Below are positions 10,430 through 20,801 of a stretch of DNA of 37,814 bases, one piece after another; the stretch's first letter is position 1; each line of letters begins with the position of its first letter. The DNA is from Gnetum montanum (lineage: Eukaryota; Streptophyta; Gnetopsida; Gnetales; Gnetaceae). The stretch is taken from NCBI GenBank assembly GCA_015680685.1, contig MNCI01002795.1, forward strand, positions 217,326 through 255,139, read 5' to 3'. Under the pieces are notes generated by a model. It was not told the DNA's origin, did not search any database, and was given only the letters and a program-made list of their open reading frames with translations. Both the position numbers and the translations under genes were made by a program.

Positions 10430-12445
10430 TAGTCATGGGGAAGATGGCCACCCATGCTAACCATATAAGCAACTCCTTAGTTTTTCACCCTTTTTGTTTT
10501 GCACATTTTTTGTTTTAGATATTCTTTATTTAACATCTTTTTGTTTTCATGTTATTAATCTTTTCTAAATTTTGTTTTACATCATCGTTAGTACATTTGC
10601 TATTTCTTGAATATTTTACACTTTCTTTTATATTTTATTTTATTTTGGTGTGATTTTCTAACCTTTTGTTAATAAGTGTCAAGCACAGTGGTAATGCATT
10701 GCTTAATGGTGGTATGTACTATTTTGTTAGGTGATTGTTGGTGTCTGGATTCTAGCTTTGAATTTTGTTATGGATGATTAGGACATGGTTTCTTTTTCAT
10801 GCAATAGGCAGTGAGTTCACAACATCCACCCATTCACAAACTCTATGGTTTTCCTTGTTCTAGAAACATGTAGTCTCTTTTTCATTAATAAAACTTTAAC
10901 AAATTTGTGACTTTGGTAGTTTTCAGAATTAGAAAGGATTCAAGGGTTTAAATAGGATATGACTTTAAGGGAATTCGATATTATTTGTGCCTTTCTGTTT
11001 GCTTGGGTGCATGTGTATTTTCATGGAATTCTTACCATTCTGTGTGAACCAATAAAGGAAGTTGAATAAGTCTTTGCATGGTGTGGTTCTTATTGAAAAA
11101 AAATGATGGAAATTTAAAGCACCCTTAGACAAAATAAACGCATCTATCTTTGCATGGTATGGTTGCCATTTCAAAAAATAAAAAAAATAATGGGAATTCA
11201 AAGCATACCCCTTAGAAAAAATAAATAGGCTATAAGCACTGGTTATGGGACTAGAAAGATATGTTACCCATGCCTAAAGATCCCCTCTAACTAAGGTCCT
11301 TCTTCACTTCCTACTTCTCTTTTATTCTCTAATAAGGAATGGTGGTTGTTCTGTGGAAGCACTCTTGTGTCTTAGGGGGGGTGGATTGATCTTAGAATGG
11401 TGATGCAAAGTCACTGGACGTTGTTGATTTTGGTCTGGACTAATGATGGATCTTATCAAGTCATTTAACCATAAAATCCATAAGGGCCTTAATGTGACCT
11501 TAATCAGGAACTTCATTTTGCTCTCTCTCGTCCATCTATGCTTTCCATGTTCACCTCATTGTCGATTTCATATTCTAGTTTGATGTCCTAGTTTGATGTA
11601 TTAGAATTTTTAGGTAGTTTCTTCTAGGTTTTTGTACTTAACATTTTGTAATCATTAATCATCCATGGAGCCCATAGAATCCTTGGTTTGAAGTTATGCA
11701 AGGGAAATAAGAGGCCTATGCCTACTTTGGGAAGGATCCACTTGCATATCGTTTGGTTGGGTTAGTTAAGTCCTTTACCTTTAGACACTCTTACAATCAA
11801 ATCCTTTTGTTTACCTCATTAATGACATTAAATTGTGCACATCTTCACAAAATTTTTTAGTGAACTTTCTTTTTTATTGTTGTGAATTCTTATGCCTTCT
11901 TCAAATATTTCCTTGTGTAGAAATTTTTCCAACCTTAATGGAGCACTTCTCTATTTAATCCTATTTGTCAGTCTTCTCACTAACATTACCAAAGGAATAA
12001 ATCTACAACAATCACAACCTAGCCAAGTGTAACCATCGATGAGATAAAGTACTTACCAGCTATGTGTTAAAAATTTCATATTAATTTACAATTTTGTTGT
12101 GATTGCAATGGGAAGCATGGACTGGAAGTGGGACTATCTTCACCAAGGATGATGTAGCAACGCCTTATGATGAGGATCATTCATGATTGTTGGATCTTCC
12201 CCCTCGCTCTTTAGTTGCCAAGAGGTGTTGGATGTCAGTTTTATCCAAGGTGTTCACTTCTCTTATCATGAACATCCAATTTTTTAAAGATTGTAAATCC
12301 ATACACATGGGCACTTAGAGTCTATTTGTTCCATCTAATTAGTTTGTATGTGAGTCAATAATCACATACCTACCCAATGTTTTGTAAAGAACTTGTTCCT
12401 CCTCTTTTGCACTTGAGGATGAATTTTCATTTAGTTGTGGGTGTA
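10430..12445 (+). other. Long 3' noncoding region of element C
   Basis: About 2 kb between integrase and the 3' LTR without a supported gene. It begins with TAGTCATGGGGAAGATGGCC, whose counterparts in A and B follow the protease. Much of it aligns by eye, in reverse orientation, with A 16260-17330 and B 26160-27600. Shared blocks include CTTTGCATGGTGTGGTTCT and CCCTCTAACTAAGG. It contains a 76-bp tandem duplication (11071-11222). The last bases, GTGGGTGTA before 12446, are the weak polypurine tract. Confidence 0.65.
11071..11222 (+). repeat. Tandem duplication in the 3' noncoding region of C
   Basis: Two imperfect copies of about 76 bp, starting TCTTTGCATGG at 11071 and at 11147. Each continues through an A-rich run and AATTnAAAGCA to CCTTAGA-AAAATAAA. 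The corresponding place in A shows one TCTTTGCATGGTGTGGTTCT block. Confidence 0.6.
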
Positions 12446-13250
12446 TGATGAAGCATGTTTTTGTTTGCTTTAACATTGGATATCTAATTTTAGAGCCTCG
12501 ACATCAAGTATCCAACGTTAGAGCCCAGGACGTGATGTAAGATATCTGATGTCGTGGGGTAGACGCCAACCTATAAATATAGTGCTTGGGCTCATGATTT
12601 TCATATCAGTTTTTTTCATAGTAGCGAAGCTTTTGTAGTTTGTTTTCCCCAAAGTTGGAATATTTTTTGAGTGCCTGCAGCAGGAGTTTGAGTGTGTATG
12701 GATCTTTGTTCAAACATTGATGTACTTGAGCATAGCAGTGTGATAGGAATAAAAATGAATTCTTTTGACAATCCTTACAACACTGAGAATAGATTGATAT
12801 TTTCTTTAATGCACTTTAATTAAGCATTTAATTTTCAGTTGTTAATGAACATAAGCATACCACTTTCAGCATACATATAGTGCTTGGTAACCTAGTAATG
12901 CTTAACATTTGGTAGCTCAGGAGCACTATATGTGTTCAAGATGTGTCTAGGAAAGTTGGAGTGATACTTGTGTTAGGCTAGTTAGGCAATGAATGAATTA
13001 GATCTTCAATTACTCTACCTTTGATTCTTGTTGTAGTATAGTAAAAATCATGTACCTCAATTACACTTAAACCATACCCTTGAGCTTCACAAGTGTAGTT
13101 GGGAAGACAATGAATGTTCTCAACACCCATTTCACTTCCTATAGGAACTAGTGCACTAGAGAACTATAGGTCCACAAAATTTGATTGGATTACACGTAAA
13201 TGCCTTAGTGATTTGTATGGTTTGCTGTAGGGGTACCTTGCCTCTCATCA
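12446..13250 (+). repeat. 3' LTR of element C
   Basis: About 805 bp, from TGATGAAGC to CTCATCA. It aligns along its length with 3646-4422; the TATA region, the AACCTAGTAATGCTTAAC block and the GTGTTAGGCTAG block are shared. Differences are frequent and mostly transitions, indicating an old insertion. It carries an extra segment near 12480-12530 with a repeated 'ATATCTAA...AGAGCC' phrase that the 5' LTR lacks. Confidence 0.85.
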
Positions 13251-13290
13251 AGTTACAACACTCTTATCTCATCAAGTTACAACACTCTTA
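13243..13290 (+). repeat. 24-bp tandem duplication across the 3' end of element C
   Basis: TCTCATCAAGTTACAACACT plus CTTA occurs twice in a row (13243-13266 and 13267-13290) with no difference. The first copy contains the LTR terminus and the target duplication, so the duplication happened after insertion. Confidence 0.8.
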
Positions 13291-13879
13291 TAGATTAAAA
13301 TCAATAAATCTGGCTAAGAATGACCTTACACACATTTTCATGTTTGTAAGTACCATCCTATGAATGGGTAGGACCACTAGTTTTTCAAGTCACCTTATGT
13401 TATCAAACACTTGTTGCATAGTGATGTTAGATCCATAGTTAGCAAAAGGCTTCTACCTAGTTTTACTTGGAAGTATCTCTACAAGGCACATTGGTAGGCA
13501 AGGAAGTACCACTTGTTAGAGTTGGTGAAGTGGAAGTGCCATTAGAGGTTGGTCTAGAGATATGAAGTCCAGATCAAAATTTTTTTTTAAGGTGATCTCG
13601 TGGTTAGATAGGAAGTTTGTTTGTTTAGGATTTCTTTTTAATGGAAAAAAGGAAGTTTTAAGGTATCAATTTGTTATTTGTATAATTTGTAGTAATTTAT
13701 TATTTTTTGTATTGAAATTTTTTTTATTGTGGCTGTTGCAATGCAAAAGATACAATGTTGAATATACTATTCATGTGTTTTCAGTTGTGATAGAATTTAA
13801 GTCTCATTTCTCGCTTATGATAATGGTAGAATATTTTAAAATGAAAGAGACTTTTTGGAATTATGGTTGAACTATATAA
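13291..13879. other. Unassigned DNA between element C and the transposase remnant
   Basis: AT-rich, with a 102-codon open frame (13562-13870) of hydrophobic, Phe-rich, low-complexity content that I do not regard as a gene. It may hold 5' sequence of the MULE-type transposase locus that begins to be recognisable at 13880. Confidence 0.35.
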
Positions 13880-14733
13880 GTTGAAAATCCTCCAAAAGGG
13901 TATTGTAATCAAGTTAATTTAGTATGGATAGCCCGAAAGAATTACCATTTTGTATGGATACCTTCTGATAGAGTTGAAGATTTCATAAAAGGTAAAGAAA
14001 GTAATCCTATGCATCCCACAACCTTTATTAAAAAGGATTGTACAAATTGAAATTGGAATGAAGGAGATAGGTGTTGTGAAAATCATCATATTGAAAAATT
14101 ATAGTAAAAATATTTTTGAAAATTTTAAACTTAAAAAATTGGTTTCTATAATTGTAGAATCATATAGATGCCTATTTTAAAATTTTAATTATTCAATCCA
14201 TGTATCATTTCGGATATTGTTGTTACTATGGACCACATGATAACTCAATGATTCATAAAGAGATTGGCAAATCTCGCCATGAATCATACAAGAAAGGATG
14301 TCAATGCCACTTCACAATTCAAAGGATGAGAAGAGATGCTAGCTTTGCAATTATATTTAATATGGAAAAGAAACATGTGAATAAATCTTGAAAAATATGT
14401 CATGGAATGTATGCTTCAAATGCAAGTGGACGTACTTTACATGTTTCCCATTTATCCAAAGAGCTACGCAAAGATGTTATAGCAATGTCTAGAAGTGGTT
14501 TATCTTGTGACAAAATCTTTAAGAAGTATAATTTAGAATTGCACAAAAATCCAACTAATAGAGCAATTTGAATTACTTCTAATAGGGATGAATATTTGAA
14601 TAAAAAAGACATTGCATGCATATTTGAAAATGTTATTAATAAAGAATACATGTACCACTCTAAAGATGAAATAAGTGTTTCAAAAATGGATTCATGCATA
14701 TTCAAAATATGTTTTTTATCATTAATTTCTTGT
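13880..14733 (+). pseudogene. MULE-type transposase pseudogene, 5' half (zinc-finger region)
   Basis: A first block near 13880-14050 reads VWIARKNYHFVWIPSDRVEDF followed by the GKESNP and FIKKDC stretches. After a gap that may be an intron, a second block from about 14200 carries a Cys/His pattern (YCCYYGPH, KGCQCHFTIQR, KKHVNKS-stop-KICHG). Such C-x-C and H-x(n)-CHG spacing is typical of the WRKY-GCM1-like zinc finger at the N-terminus of FAR1/MULE transposases. LSKELRKDVIAMSRSGLS follows. In-frame TGA codons occur near 14389 and 14569. The frame runs to 14733, where element B interrupts it; the partner half is at 31705. It could equally be a domesticated FAR1-like gene. Confidence 0.6.
14729..14733. 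repeat. Target-site duplication of element B, left copy (CTTGT)
   Basis: CTTGT lies directly before TGATGAG at 14734 and is repeated exactly at 31700-31704, after the CA end of the other LTR. This marks a 5-bp duplication made by integration. Confidence 0.9.
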
Positions 14734-14779
14734 TGATGAGCCGCTAGGTACCCCTACGCCCAACCATACGAATCACAGG
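14734..14779 (-). repeat. 3' LTR of element B, terminal fragment cut off by element A
   Basis: The first 46 bp correspond to the end at 30854 of the other B LTR: TGATGAGCCGCTAGGTACCC followed by CTACGCCCAACC. The fragment continues after element A at 21668, where CGTTCACATGCAACTCGGTC matches CATTCACACGCAACTTGGTC of the other LTR. The last five bases (ACAGG) are the left target duplication of A. Confidence 0.9.
14775..14779. repeat. Target-site duplication of element A, left copy (ACAGG)
   Basis: ACAGG directly precedes TGATGAG at 14780 and recurs at 21663-21667 after CCCATCA. Removing A and one copy restores a continuous B LTR. Confidence 0.92.
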
Positions 14780-15623
14780 TGATGAGTGGCGAGGTACACC
14801 TACACTCAACCATACGAATAAGAGCGTTACACGTGCGATCCGGTCGAACTCCACAGACTAAGTGCCTACACGCCTTATGGAACACTTAAGGTTAATTGTT
14901 TGTTGTCTTCCTAGACTTACTTGTATTTGTCACAGTTGTATAGTTAAGTAAGTTTAAGGTATGCGATTTTTATCATTTTTATGTTTTATCTCCTATGCTA
15001 ATGAGGTAAAGGGTGAAGAGACTAATTAACTAACTTTAACTAACTAACTAAGCCTTAACCTAGCATCAGTATCCATTCCCACTTACCGTTCACACCCCGA
15101 GCCAATGCAACCTTCTGGGATTACCATGCGCTAGTCGTTACTGGGATTACCAAGCATAACGCACGTGCTTGAAGTAGTCGTACTGAATGCACTTAACTAT
15201 GGGAGAAGGGTTGAGAGAGATTTAATTAACTAATAAACCATTTAAATCAAGAAAAATAAATAACAATAATTAAAGTCCTATTTAGCCTATTCCATGCAAT
15301 GCAAGGTTTATCCAACAGTTCATCTTTATTGCCGTACACAAACTTGTGCTCAGGTACAATATTTGCTTGAATAAAGATCCATTCACTTTGGAGCTCCTAC
15401 TATGGGCACATGGAAATTATTCTATCTTTGGAGAGGTAAAAATGCCAGATTTTTGCTAAGGGTCTAGATCTATATGGAGAAACAAGGGAGGGCTACCTCT
15501 TATTTATAGAAATGGCGGCGGACTACAATATCGCGTACGCAATATCGCAAGGAAGACGCGATATTGGGTACAATACATCGCATACATGATATCGCAGGGG
15601 GGACACGATATCACGTCCCATCA
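14780..15623 (-). repeat. 3' LTR of element A
   Basis: 844 bp, TGATGAGTGG to CCCATCA on the plus strand. It aligns throughout with 20802-21662. In a stretch of about 195 bp near the start I count about 23 differences, mostly transitions. It contains two CTGGGATTACC repeats (about 15115-15160), a minus-strand AATAAAG signal near 15326, a minus-strand TATA box (TATAAATA, about 15500-15508) and a distal array of GATATC-centred palindromes (about 15525-15615). Confidence 0.92.
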
Positions 15624-15637
15624 TACCCCCATGACTG
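15624..15637 (-). other. Polypurine tract of element A
   Basis: Read on the minus strand, CAGTCATGGGGGTA ends directly at the 3' LTR. This is the expected position for the plus-strand DNA primer. Element B has AATTATGGGGGTA at the same place (22509-22522). Confidence 0.7.
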
Positions 15638-16259
15638 AATAAAAACTCATCCTTAAGTTCCTTACAAAATATTGAGAAGGTATGGGATTATTGACTTGAA
15701 TGGAACTAATGGTGAATGGGACGACATGTGAACAGATCATCATTACAGAACATGACAAAACTGGTGTTCACGACAACAAGAGTGAACACTTTATACATTT
15801 GACATTAAGCCTCACTTTGCAGCTGAGAGAGAAGAGAGAAGAGAGAAGAAGTCTACCGCTGCCAACGCCAATATTGTGCCTTTTGTTGTCTATCCGTAAG
15901 TGCGCCATCAATCTTGTTCCTTGCATAACTACTTTAGCACCGATCCATTCCAAGTGTTCCCTCCAAATCCAATCTGTTGTTGTATGATTGCCATTTGCAC
16001 ACACAACACAGTCTTATATTAGCAAGGCTAAATGAATTTCAATGCAATTGATACCTTGCATTAGTGAAAGGTCCATTGGCTGGGTTGTGGTCTGGCTGAT
16101 ACAGGTTTGGAGATATAATAGTGGTGATTATCGAAGGTGTAGGGGTTAGGAGAAANNNNNNNNNNNNNNNNNNNNNNNNNNNNNNNNNNNNNNNNNCCAC
16201 ATTCAAAGAGTTTGTAGGCTCTAAAAATGTCATTTGGAACAAAAGTTAAAGTCTTAACC
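15638..16259 (-). other. 3' terminal interior of element A, no recognised gene
   Basis: The first 50 bp resemble B next to its LTR (GAAGGTATGGG, then TATTGA). The remainder, including a 41-base run of N (16156-16196), matches nothing I recognise. A purine-rich minus/pyrimidine-rich plus GAGAGA run occurs at 15825-15850. A 78-codon minus-strand open frame (16004-15768) has no recognisable motif. In B this same slot holds the second ORF, which A does not have. Confidence 0.45.
16156..16196. other. Assembly gap (41 N)
   Basis: A run of 41 unknown bases inside the 3' interior of element A. Reading frames crossing it are meaningless. Confidence 0.99.
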
Positions 16260-17330
16260 ACAAGAATTTACCAAAAAGAAAATGATGCGTCAACCAAAAT
16301 ATACACTAATGATACAACTGGCAATGAGGTGAACAATGGAGGAAGAATGACGGAAAGAGGAGAATGGAATGGAATCTCAAGAACAAGGTGATGTATAGCC
16401 CCTTGTGTAGTTAATGATTAATGTGACTTGGTAGATCCTATTCTAAGTTCGGCCTCAAACAAACCACATCTAGTGACTTCACATTAATGTATTCGACTAA
16501 TCCATCCACTTGAAATAACAAGAATGCCTTCACCAAAGAGTCACCACCATTCCGATGAAATGAAGGAGGAGAGAATGGGAAGCGAGAAGGGCCTTAGTTA
16601 GAGGGAACATGTTTATTTTAGTTCCATATCCAGTGTTTGTAGCCTAGATGATTATTTCGTCTAAGGAGTATGCTTTGAATTCTCACTATTTTTGTTTGTG
16701 TTTTTGCGTGAGAACCACACCATGCAAAGACTTATTATTTTTATTTTCTTAGCTTCCTGATAATTGGGTAACGTTGAAATGGTAAGAAAACTCAAGAAGA
16801 AAACATCCAAGCACCTAAGAGAATGGCCAACATGAATGCATCAAGTTCCCTTGAAGTCACACCCTTTTCAATCCTTGAGTCCTTCCTTAGTTTGAGAAAT
16901 GCCCAGTCACCGATTCGTTATAGTTCTTATTATTGAAAAATGGACTATACAGTTTCAAGCCAAGAGAGACCATAGAAATTTGTAGATGTATGGATGAAGT
17001 GGACTCATTGCCTATCATATCAAAAGAACCATACATGAGTATCAACATCGTAACTTAAAGGTAAAAACCAAACATTAGCAACCAATAGAAAATAGTTCAT
17101 ACCATCATTTAATAGCACTTATTGGGTGACAAACTTAACAAAATGGATAAAACACACACACACTTACAAAGAAATGAAAAATTATAAACGATGTTGTAAA
17201 ACAAAAACAAGAAAACTTAAAGAACGTTGTAAAATAAAAATGTGCAAAACAAAAATGTCTAAAACAAAAACTTAAAAGAACTGAGGGCCTCGAATAATTA
17301 GCATAGGTGGCTATCTCCCCCATGACTGAA
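16260..17330 (-). other. Conserved 3' noncoding block of element A
   Basis: On the minus strand it starts with CAGTCATGGGGGAGATAGCC (17328 downward) and continues through Thr/Phe-coding-like T-rich repeats of TTTTGTTTTA, CTTTGCATGGTGTGGTTCTC and CCCTCTAACTAAGGCCCTTC. It aligns by eye over about 1 kb with C 10430-11560 and B 27580-26160. No open frame is conserved between the three copies. An (AC)n run lies at about 17151-17163. Confidence 0.65.
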
Positions 17331-17579
17331 TTGAAAGGGAGAGATCCAAAATAATGAGCGTCTATTTGAATTTTTCAGAAGTGTCCAACTTCTCCCGATT
17401 GATGTTTTCTGGTTAAGGGGTGGAAGTCGACGACACTCATACTCCAATGTATCTATGCCTTCGTTGTAGGCATGAGTTGTTCCCCTAGTTCATTCCATGC
17501 ATGCTGGTGGGCTGCTGTCTCGATTAGCTATCAACCACTAGGTGTTCTCTTATTGTGTGGTTGCTACATACAGGCACCT
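17331..17579 (-). other. Residual pre-RT linker of element A with pol deletion point
   Basis: Between the protease stop and the noncoding block lie about 250 bp. They match C's 7320-7550 (CAACCACTAGGTG against CACCCAGTGGTTG on opposite strands; GAAGTTGGACACTTCTGAAAAATTCAAA against C's linker). After that the next 2.9 kb of C (RT, RNase H, integrase) are missing. B shows the same arrangement at 27580-27933. Confidence 0.6.
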
Positions 17580-18128
17580 TTATATCTGAGTTTCTTGGGC
17601 ACACCAGTTGCATACAGGAGATGTTGAGCATTCCTGTATGTCATCACCATTTGAGTCACTATATGTGATGCATGGAACTTTCTTCTTCTCAATCTTTCCA
17701 TAAATATTTTCCTTAGATATTTCCAAGAAAAGATCACAGATTCCTAGACATGCGTTAATGATGCTAAGCCATGCCCTCCCCATTATAATTGGGAAGTCCC
17801 CTTTGTTACTGTTGACTTCTATCACCAAGAAATCGGTCGGGTATGACCAACCACACATAGTGGTAATGATGTCATCCACCAATCCCAAGGGAATGGTGAT
17901 GGACTGGTCAGCCAGCTCTAGTTGAATATTGCTCTTCTTGAGTGGAGGTAGGTTCAAGGCTTTATACATTTCTCGTGAGATTAAGTTGACTCTGGAACCT
18001 AAGTCAAGAAGAGCTTTACGTGGTTTGTTCCCAGTGACTTGGAGGTAGATTAAGGGACTTCCAGGGTCAGAGAGTTTCCTGGGAACGTGGCCCACCTTGA
18101 TCCAGTCGGTAACGATATGCGTTAACAT
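17580..18128 (-). CDS. Retropepsin-like aspartic protease of element A
   Basis: An intact 182-residue open stretch starting MLTHIVTDWIK and ending QETQI. It is in frame with gag upstream, so it was probably made as part of a Gag-PR polyprotein. The active-site block is ALLDLGSRVNLI (about residues 39-50). The plant retropepsin consensus LLDLGASVNLLP has Asp followed by Leu-Gly-Ser/Ala, so the catalytic Asp is present. The second fold half has a FPIIMGRAWL block (about residues 112-121), the usual 'ILGRPFL'-type hydrophobic-Gly-Arg motif. A Cys pair (CNWC) lies near the C-terminus. It is the best-preserved coding block in the window. The protease would process Gag in particles, but the upstream gag is interrupted. 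Confidence 0.85.
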   Translation of the reverse strand: MLTHIVTDWIKVGHVPRKLSDPGSPLIYLQVTGNKPRKALLDLGSRVNLISREMYKALNLPPLKKSNIQLELADQSITIPLGLVDDIITTMCGWSYPTDFLVIEVNSNKGDFPIIMGRAWLSIINACLGICDLFLEISKENIYGKIEKKKVPCITYSDSNGDDIQECSTSPVCNWCAQETQI

Positions 18129-20655
18129 AACCGTGTGCGTTGGGCTCTATTGTTGGTTTGAAGGGAGCTCCGAAGCCTTATTTGCTGGAGGAGCATTCAC
18201 AAGCTCAACTGCTTGTGGTTGTGAGAGCTTGTTTGGGCTTTTTATTCTGAAGAAAGGTCTTCTCTTCATGTGGTTGCCAGAACTAGCAGCGGGTTGAAGG
18301 TTTATAGCTCTCGTAGCATTACGTTGTTGCGATTGAATGGGAAGTTTCCCTTGCATTGTTGCAGAAGGTGGTAGTGGAACTATTGGTGTATGAGTGGCGG
18401 ATGGATTCAGAGGATGGTATGCATGTGGTGTGTCTTCCGTAGGAGAAGGAGTCCTAAAATACTCTCGAACTTGGTAGTGACGTTGTGGGGTTGCGTGACC
18501 CATAGAGTCACTTGGAGAAACTGACTGCTGCACATAGTAGCCATATGGGTCTGGTTGCTAGTAAGGGTATTTTTGTCTAGGCAGTGCCATCCCCCATGAC
18601 TGTGGGTGTTGCCCGATAGGTTGTGGTGGAGTTCCACTTGCATAATATGTTAACGGTGGGTGGAACTATCTTGGGTTACCTTGGGGATAAGGTAACCATT
18701 GGGGTGCTTGTCGTTTGTTAAGTCTTGGATTGAGTGCATACACCCTGAACTCTTGCAGATGTGAGATTATCGGGCAACATCCCTTAGGGTGGTCATATTG
18801 GCAGATCTCACATCCACCATCATTGTCTATATCCAAATCCACAAACTCATCGGAGATAGTCATTTTTCCCTTACCTTTGTTACATGCATGGCCTACATCT
18901 CTATGCTTTTTCTTATTATGGTCACTACTCCGTTCCTCCTTAGAATCCTCTATGATTTTCAGGAAAGTTTCAATTTTATTATCTAAGGAGCTCCATATTT
19001 CATCTACCTTAGCTGACACTTTCATTGTTAATTTTTGAAGCAGAAAGGTTTTTCTATTCACCAACTCTTCAAGTGGTGGCTCATCCTCTTCCTCATAGAA
19101 TCTCACTCCCTTCTTTCGGAGGGAAGGATCGCGATTATATTCTTCTGCGCTTTCTCTTTTCCGTAGCTCCCCTTCTTCTTTAGCTACTTGCTCCAACAAT
19201 CTATGAATTTCGTGGGACCTAAGTTCAGATAATCTCCCTTGGGAATATGTCCCAAGGGTTCTCCAAGTCTCATGTCTAAGCCCATCTACGAGGTGGTGGA
19301 GTTGATCCTGTTGTGCATAACCATGGCCTGGGCAACGATGTAGCAATGCATAATATCAGCCCATGGCAGCATCCAAGGGTTCATGATTACCTTGCTTTCA
19401 TCCTTGGATCTGCTTATGCAAGTTGGACACTCTGGAGTACGTTTGGTATTTATCATTAAACAATTCTAGCATTGTACTCCACCTCCTAATGATTTCTGGC
19501 TCTAAAGATCGATACCAACTCTTTGCTTCTTTTATGAGTATTCTAGGAAACAACTTTAATTTCTGCCACTCATTTTTTATATTTTGCAAGGTGCAGGCAT
19601 CGTGGAATGTTTGTAAATGATTTTTCATATCAGAATTATATCCCCCCTCAAACTGTGGAATATTATTCATGTCGAATCTCTTGATCTAACTCTCTTTCTG
19701 GTGCATCGTAGGTATTCTAACAGCCCTGATAATATCTAACACACTCCAAGTTGCAAGTAGGGATTCATCATGATCATCTCTCTCATGACGTCTATGATGC
19801 CTACGTTGTTCCCTATTTTCCCTTCTTTCATGCCTTGATTCTCTCGAATGCCCTTGTCCTCGCTCTCAACTCTCTTATCGAGGTCTCTCATTTTGCTTAC
19901 CCTTATCCTCATCGTTGTGCTCTTTGTGACTACGTCCTAATGTGGAAGGAGAGGGTGAATGATGTAATGAAGGGGAAGAAGAAGGGGAACCATCACCATG
20001 ATGATGCTTCTTACCTTCTCTTTGGTGGCTACGGCCCTGATCGTGATGACGATCCAAATGCCTATCCTTGTCATGTGTTTTTGTTCCCTTAGTGAACACT
20101 TGGTGTTCATGGGAATTAGAACCATGGTTTGTGTATCGTGGAGTGTAGGTTTTGATACCCCACCTCCTCACCATCATTAGGAGGAGGAACATCATTTCAT
20201 GAAGAACCTATTGAGATAGGTTCACCACCCCTAATTTCTCTTATGACAGGCGAAGCATTACGGGGGCCTTTGCCCTTCAACGATGTGTGGCGACTCTCCT
20301 GCCACAAGTCCTGTTGACGTTGCACTTCTATGGGATGGTAGTCCCTTGTGTCATAATCTTCTGTAATGTATTCAGCGTATAGATGCATCATGTCTATCTG
20401 TGCAAGAGCATGAAGGATCATGTTAGGGACTACCCGATCTGGGGGTAACACTATGTTACCTTGCAAGTCTCGCCAACACAGTTGTTCGTCCTGATGGAGG
20501 ATAAAGGTAAAATTGGGTATATACTCATCGTGATGAGGATACACTACTCGATACTCTTGAGGAACTAGCGGATCTGGGTTACGTGTGTTAGACCGTCGAC
20601 TGTCTCTTGTGTGATCCCTAGGTGGTGAAGTGCTTTTATGAGAAGAAGAAGACAT
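18129..20655 (-). pseudogene. Gag of element A (one frame, several point stops)
   Basis: The start at 20655 (MSSSSHKSTSPP) is shared with C. A TGA at 20197 and one frameshift near 20130-20190 follow; from about 20150 a single frame runs to the protease with stops near 19875, 19866, 19687, 19398, 19356 and 18666. The order is: N-terminal domain (PHHDEYIPNFTFILHQDEQL), His/Ser/Arg-rich tract (20120-19750), DESLLATWSVLDI block, Gag core (FEGGYN, LKLFPRILIKEAKSWY, YQTYSRVSNLHKQIQG, LLHRCPGHGY, 19670-19240), Glu-rich coiled stretch, Cys motif CEICQYDHPKGCCP-x3-SHLQEF (about 18780), and a Pro/Tyr/Gln-rich linker (18665-18150). Stops at two places (18666 and the one before YYALLHR) are also present in C. 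Confidence 0.82.
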
Positions 20656-20782
20656 TGTTATCTTACTCGGTGGGCTATTGACTGTTGTTTAAATTTTCTT
20701 CTGATTAACCCTAAGGGTTCATTTAAGCTTCCCAACGATGTGGATGATTTCCTATGTTCTACTTAGCACACAAACACTTAGT

Positions 20783-20800
20783 TCCTCGGCAACAACGCCA
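20783..20800 (-). other. Primer-binding site of element A (tRNA-Asp type)
   Basis: On the minus strand it reads TGGCGTTGTTGCCGAGGA, one base after the 5' LTR. It matches 15 of 18 bases of TGGCGCCGTTGCCGGGGA; all three changes are C-to-T or G-to-A. Confidence 0.85.
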
Positions 20801-20801
20801 A

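Larger units (their letters stand above)
3646..13250 (+). mobile_element. Element C: near full-length Athila/Tat-like Ty3/gypsy retrotransposon, dead
   Basis: The order is 5' LTR, tRNA-Asp-like primer site, gag, protease, RT, RNase H, integrase, about 2 kb of 3' noncoding DNA, 3' LTR. It is flanked by GGTTA (3641-3645) and AGTTA (13251-13255), a 5-bp target duplication with one change. The RT signature (FPLPFVD, CYYCFLDGY, FDLCNAPATFQR) and the absence of a visible chromodomain place it in the Athila/Tat side of Ty3/gypsy. It is the only element in the window with polymerase and integrase domains, and so the best local model for the autonomous parent of A and B. It cannot be active: there are stops in every domain and lost catalytic residues in RT, RNase H and integrase. 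Confidence 0.88.

Noticed and set aside
13562-13870. 102-codon plus-strand open frame as a membrane protein
   Set aside because: The hydrophobicity comes from T-rich low-complexity DNA; no motif, no homologous copy, and it adjoins a pseudogene.
15700-16261. Frames near the N gap in element A
   Set aside because: Some run through unknown bases (16156-16196), so their length is meaningless; none has a motif.
17151-17163. (AC)n microsatellite as a feature of interest
   Set aside because: Very short run inside the noncoding block of A; common in plant DNA.
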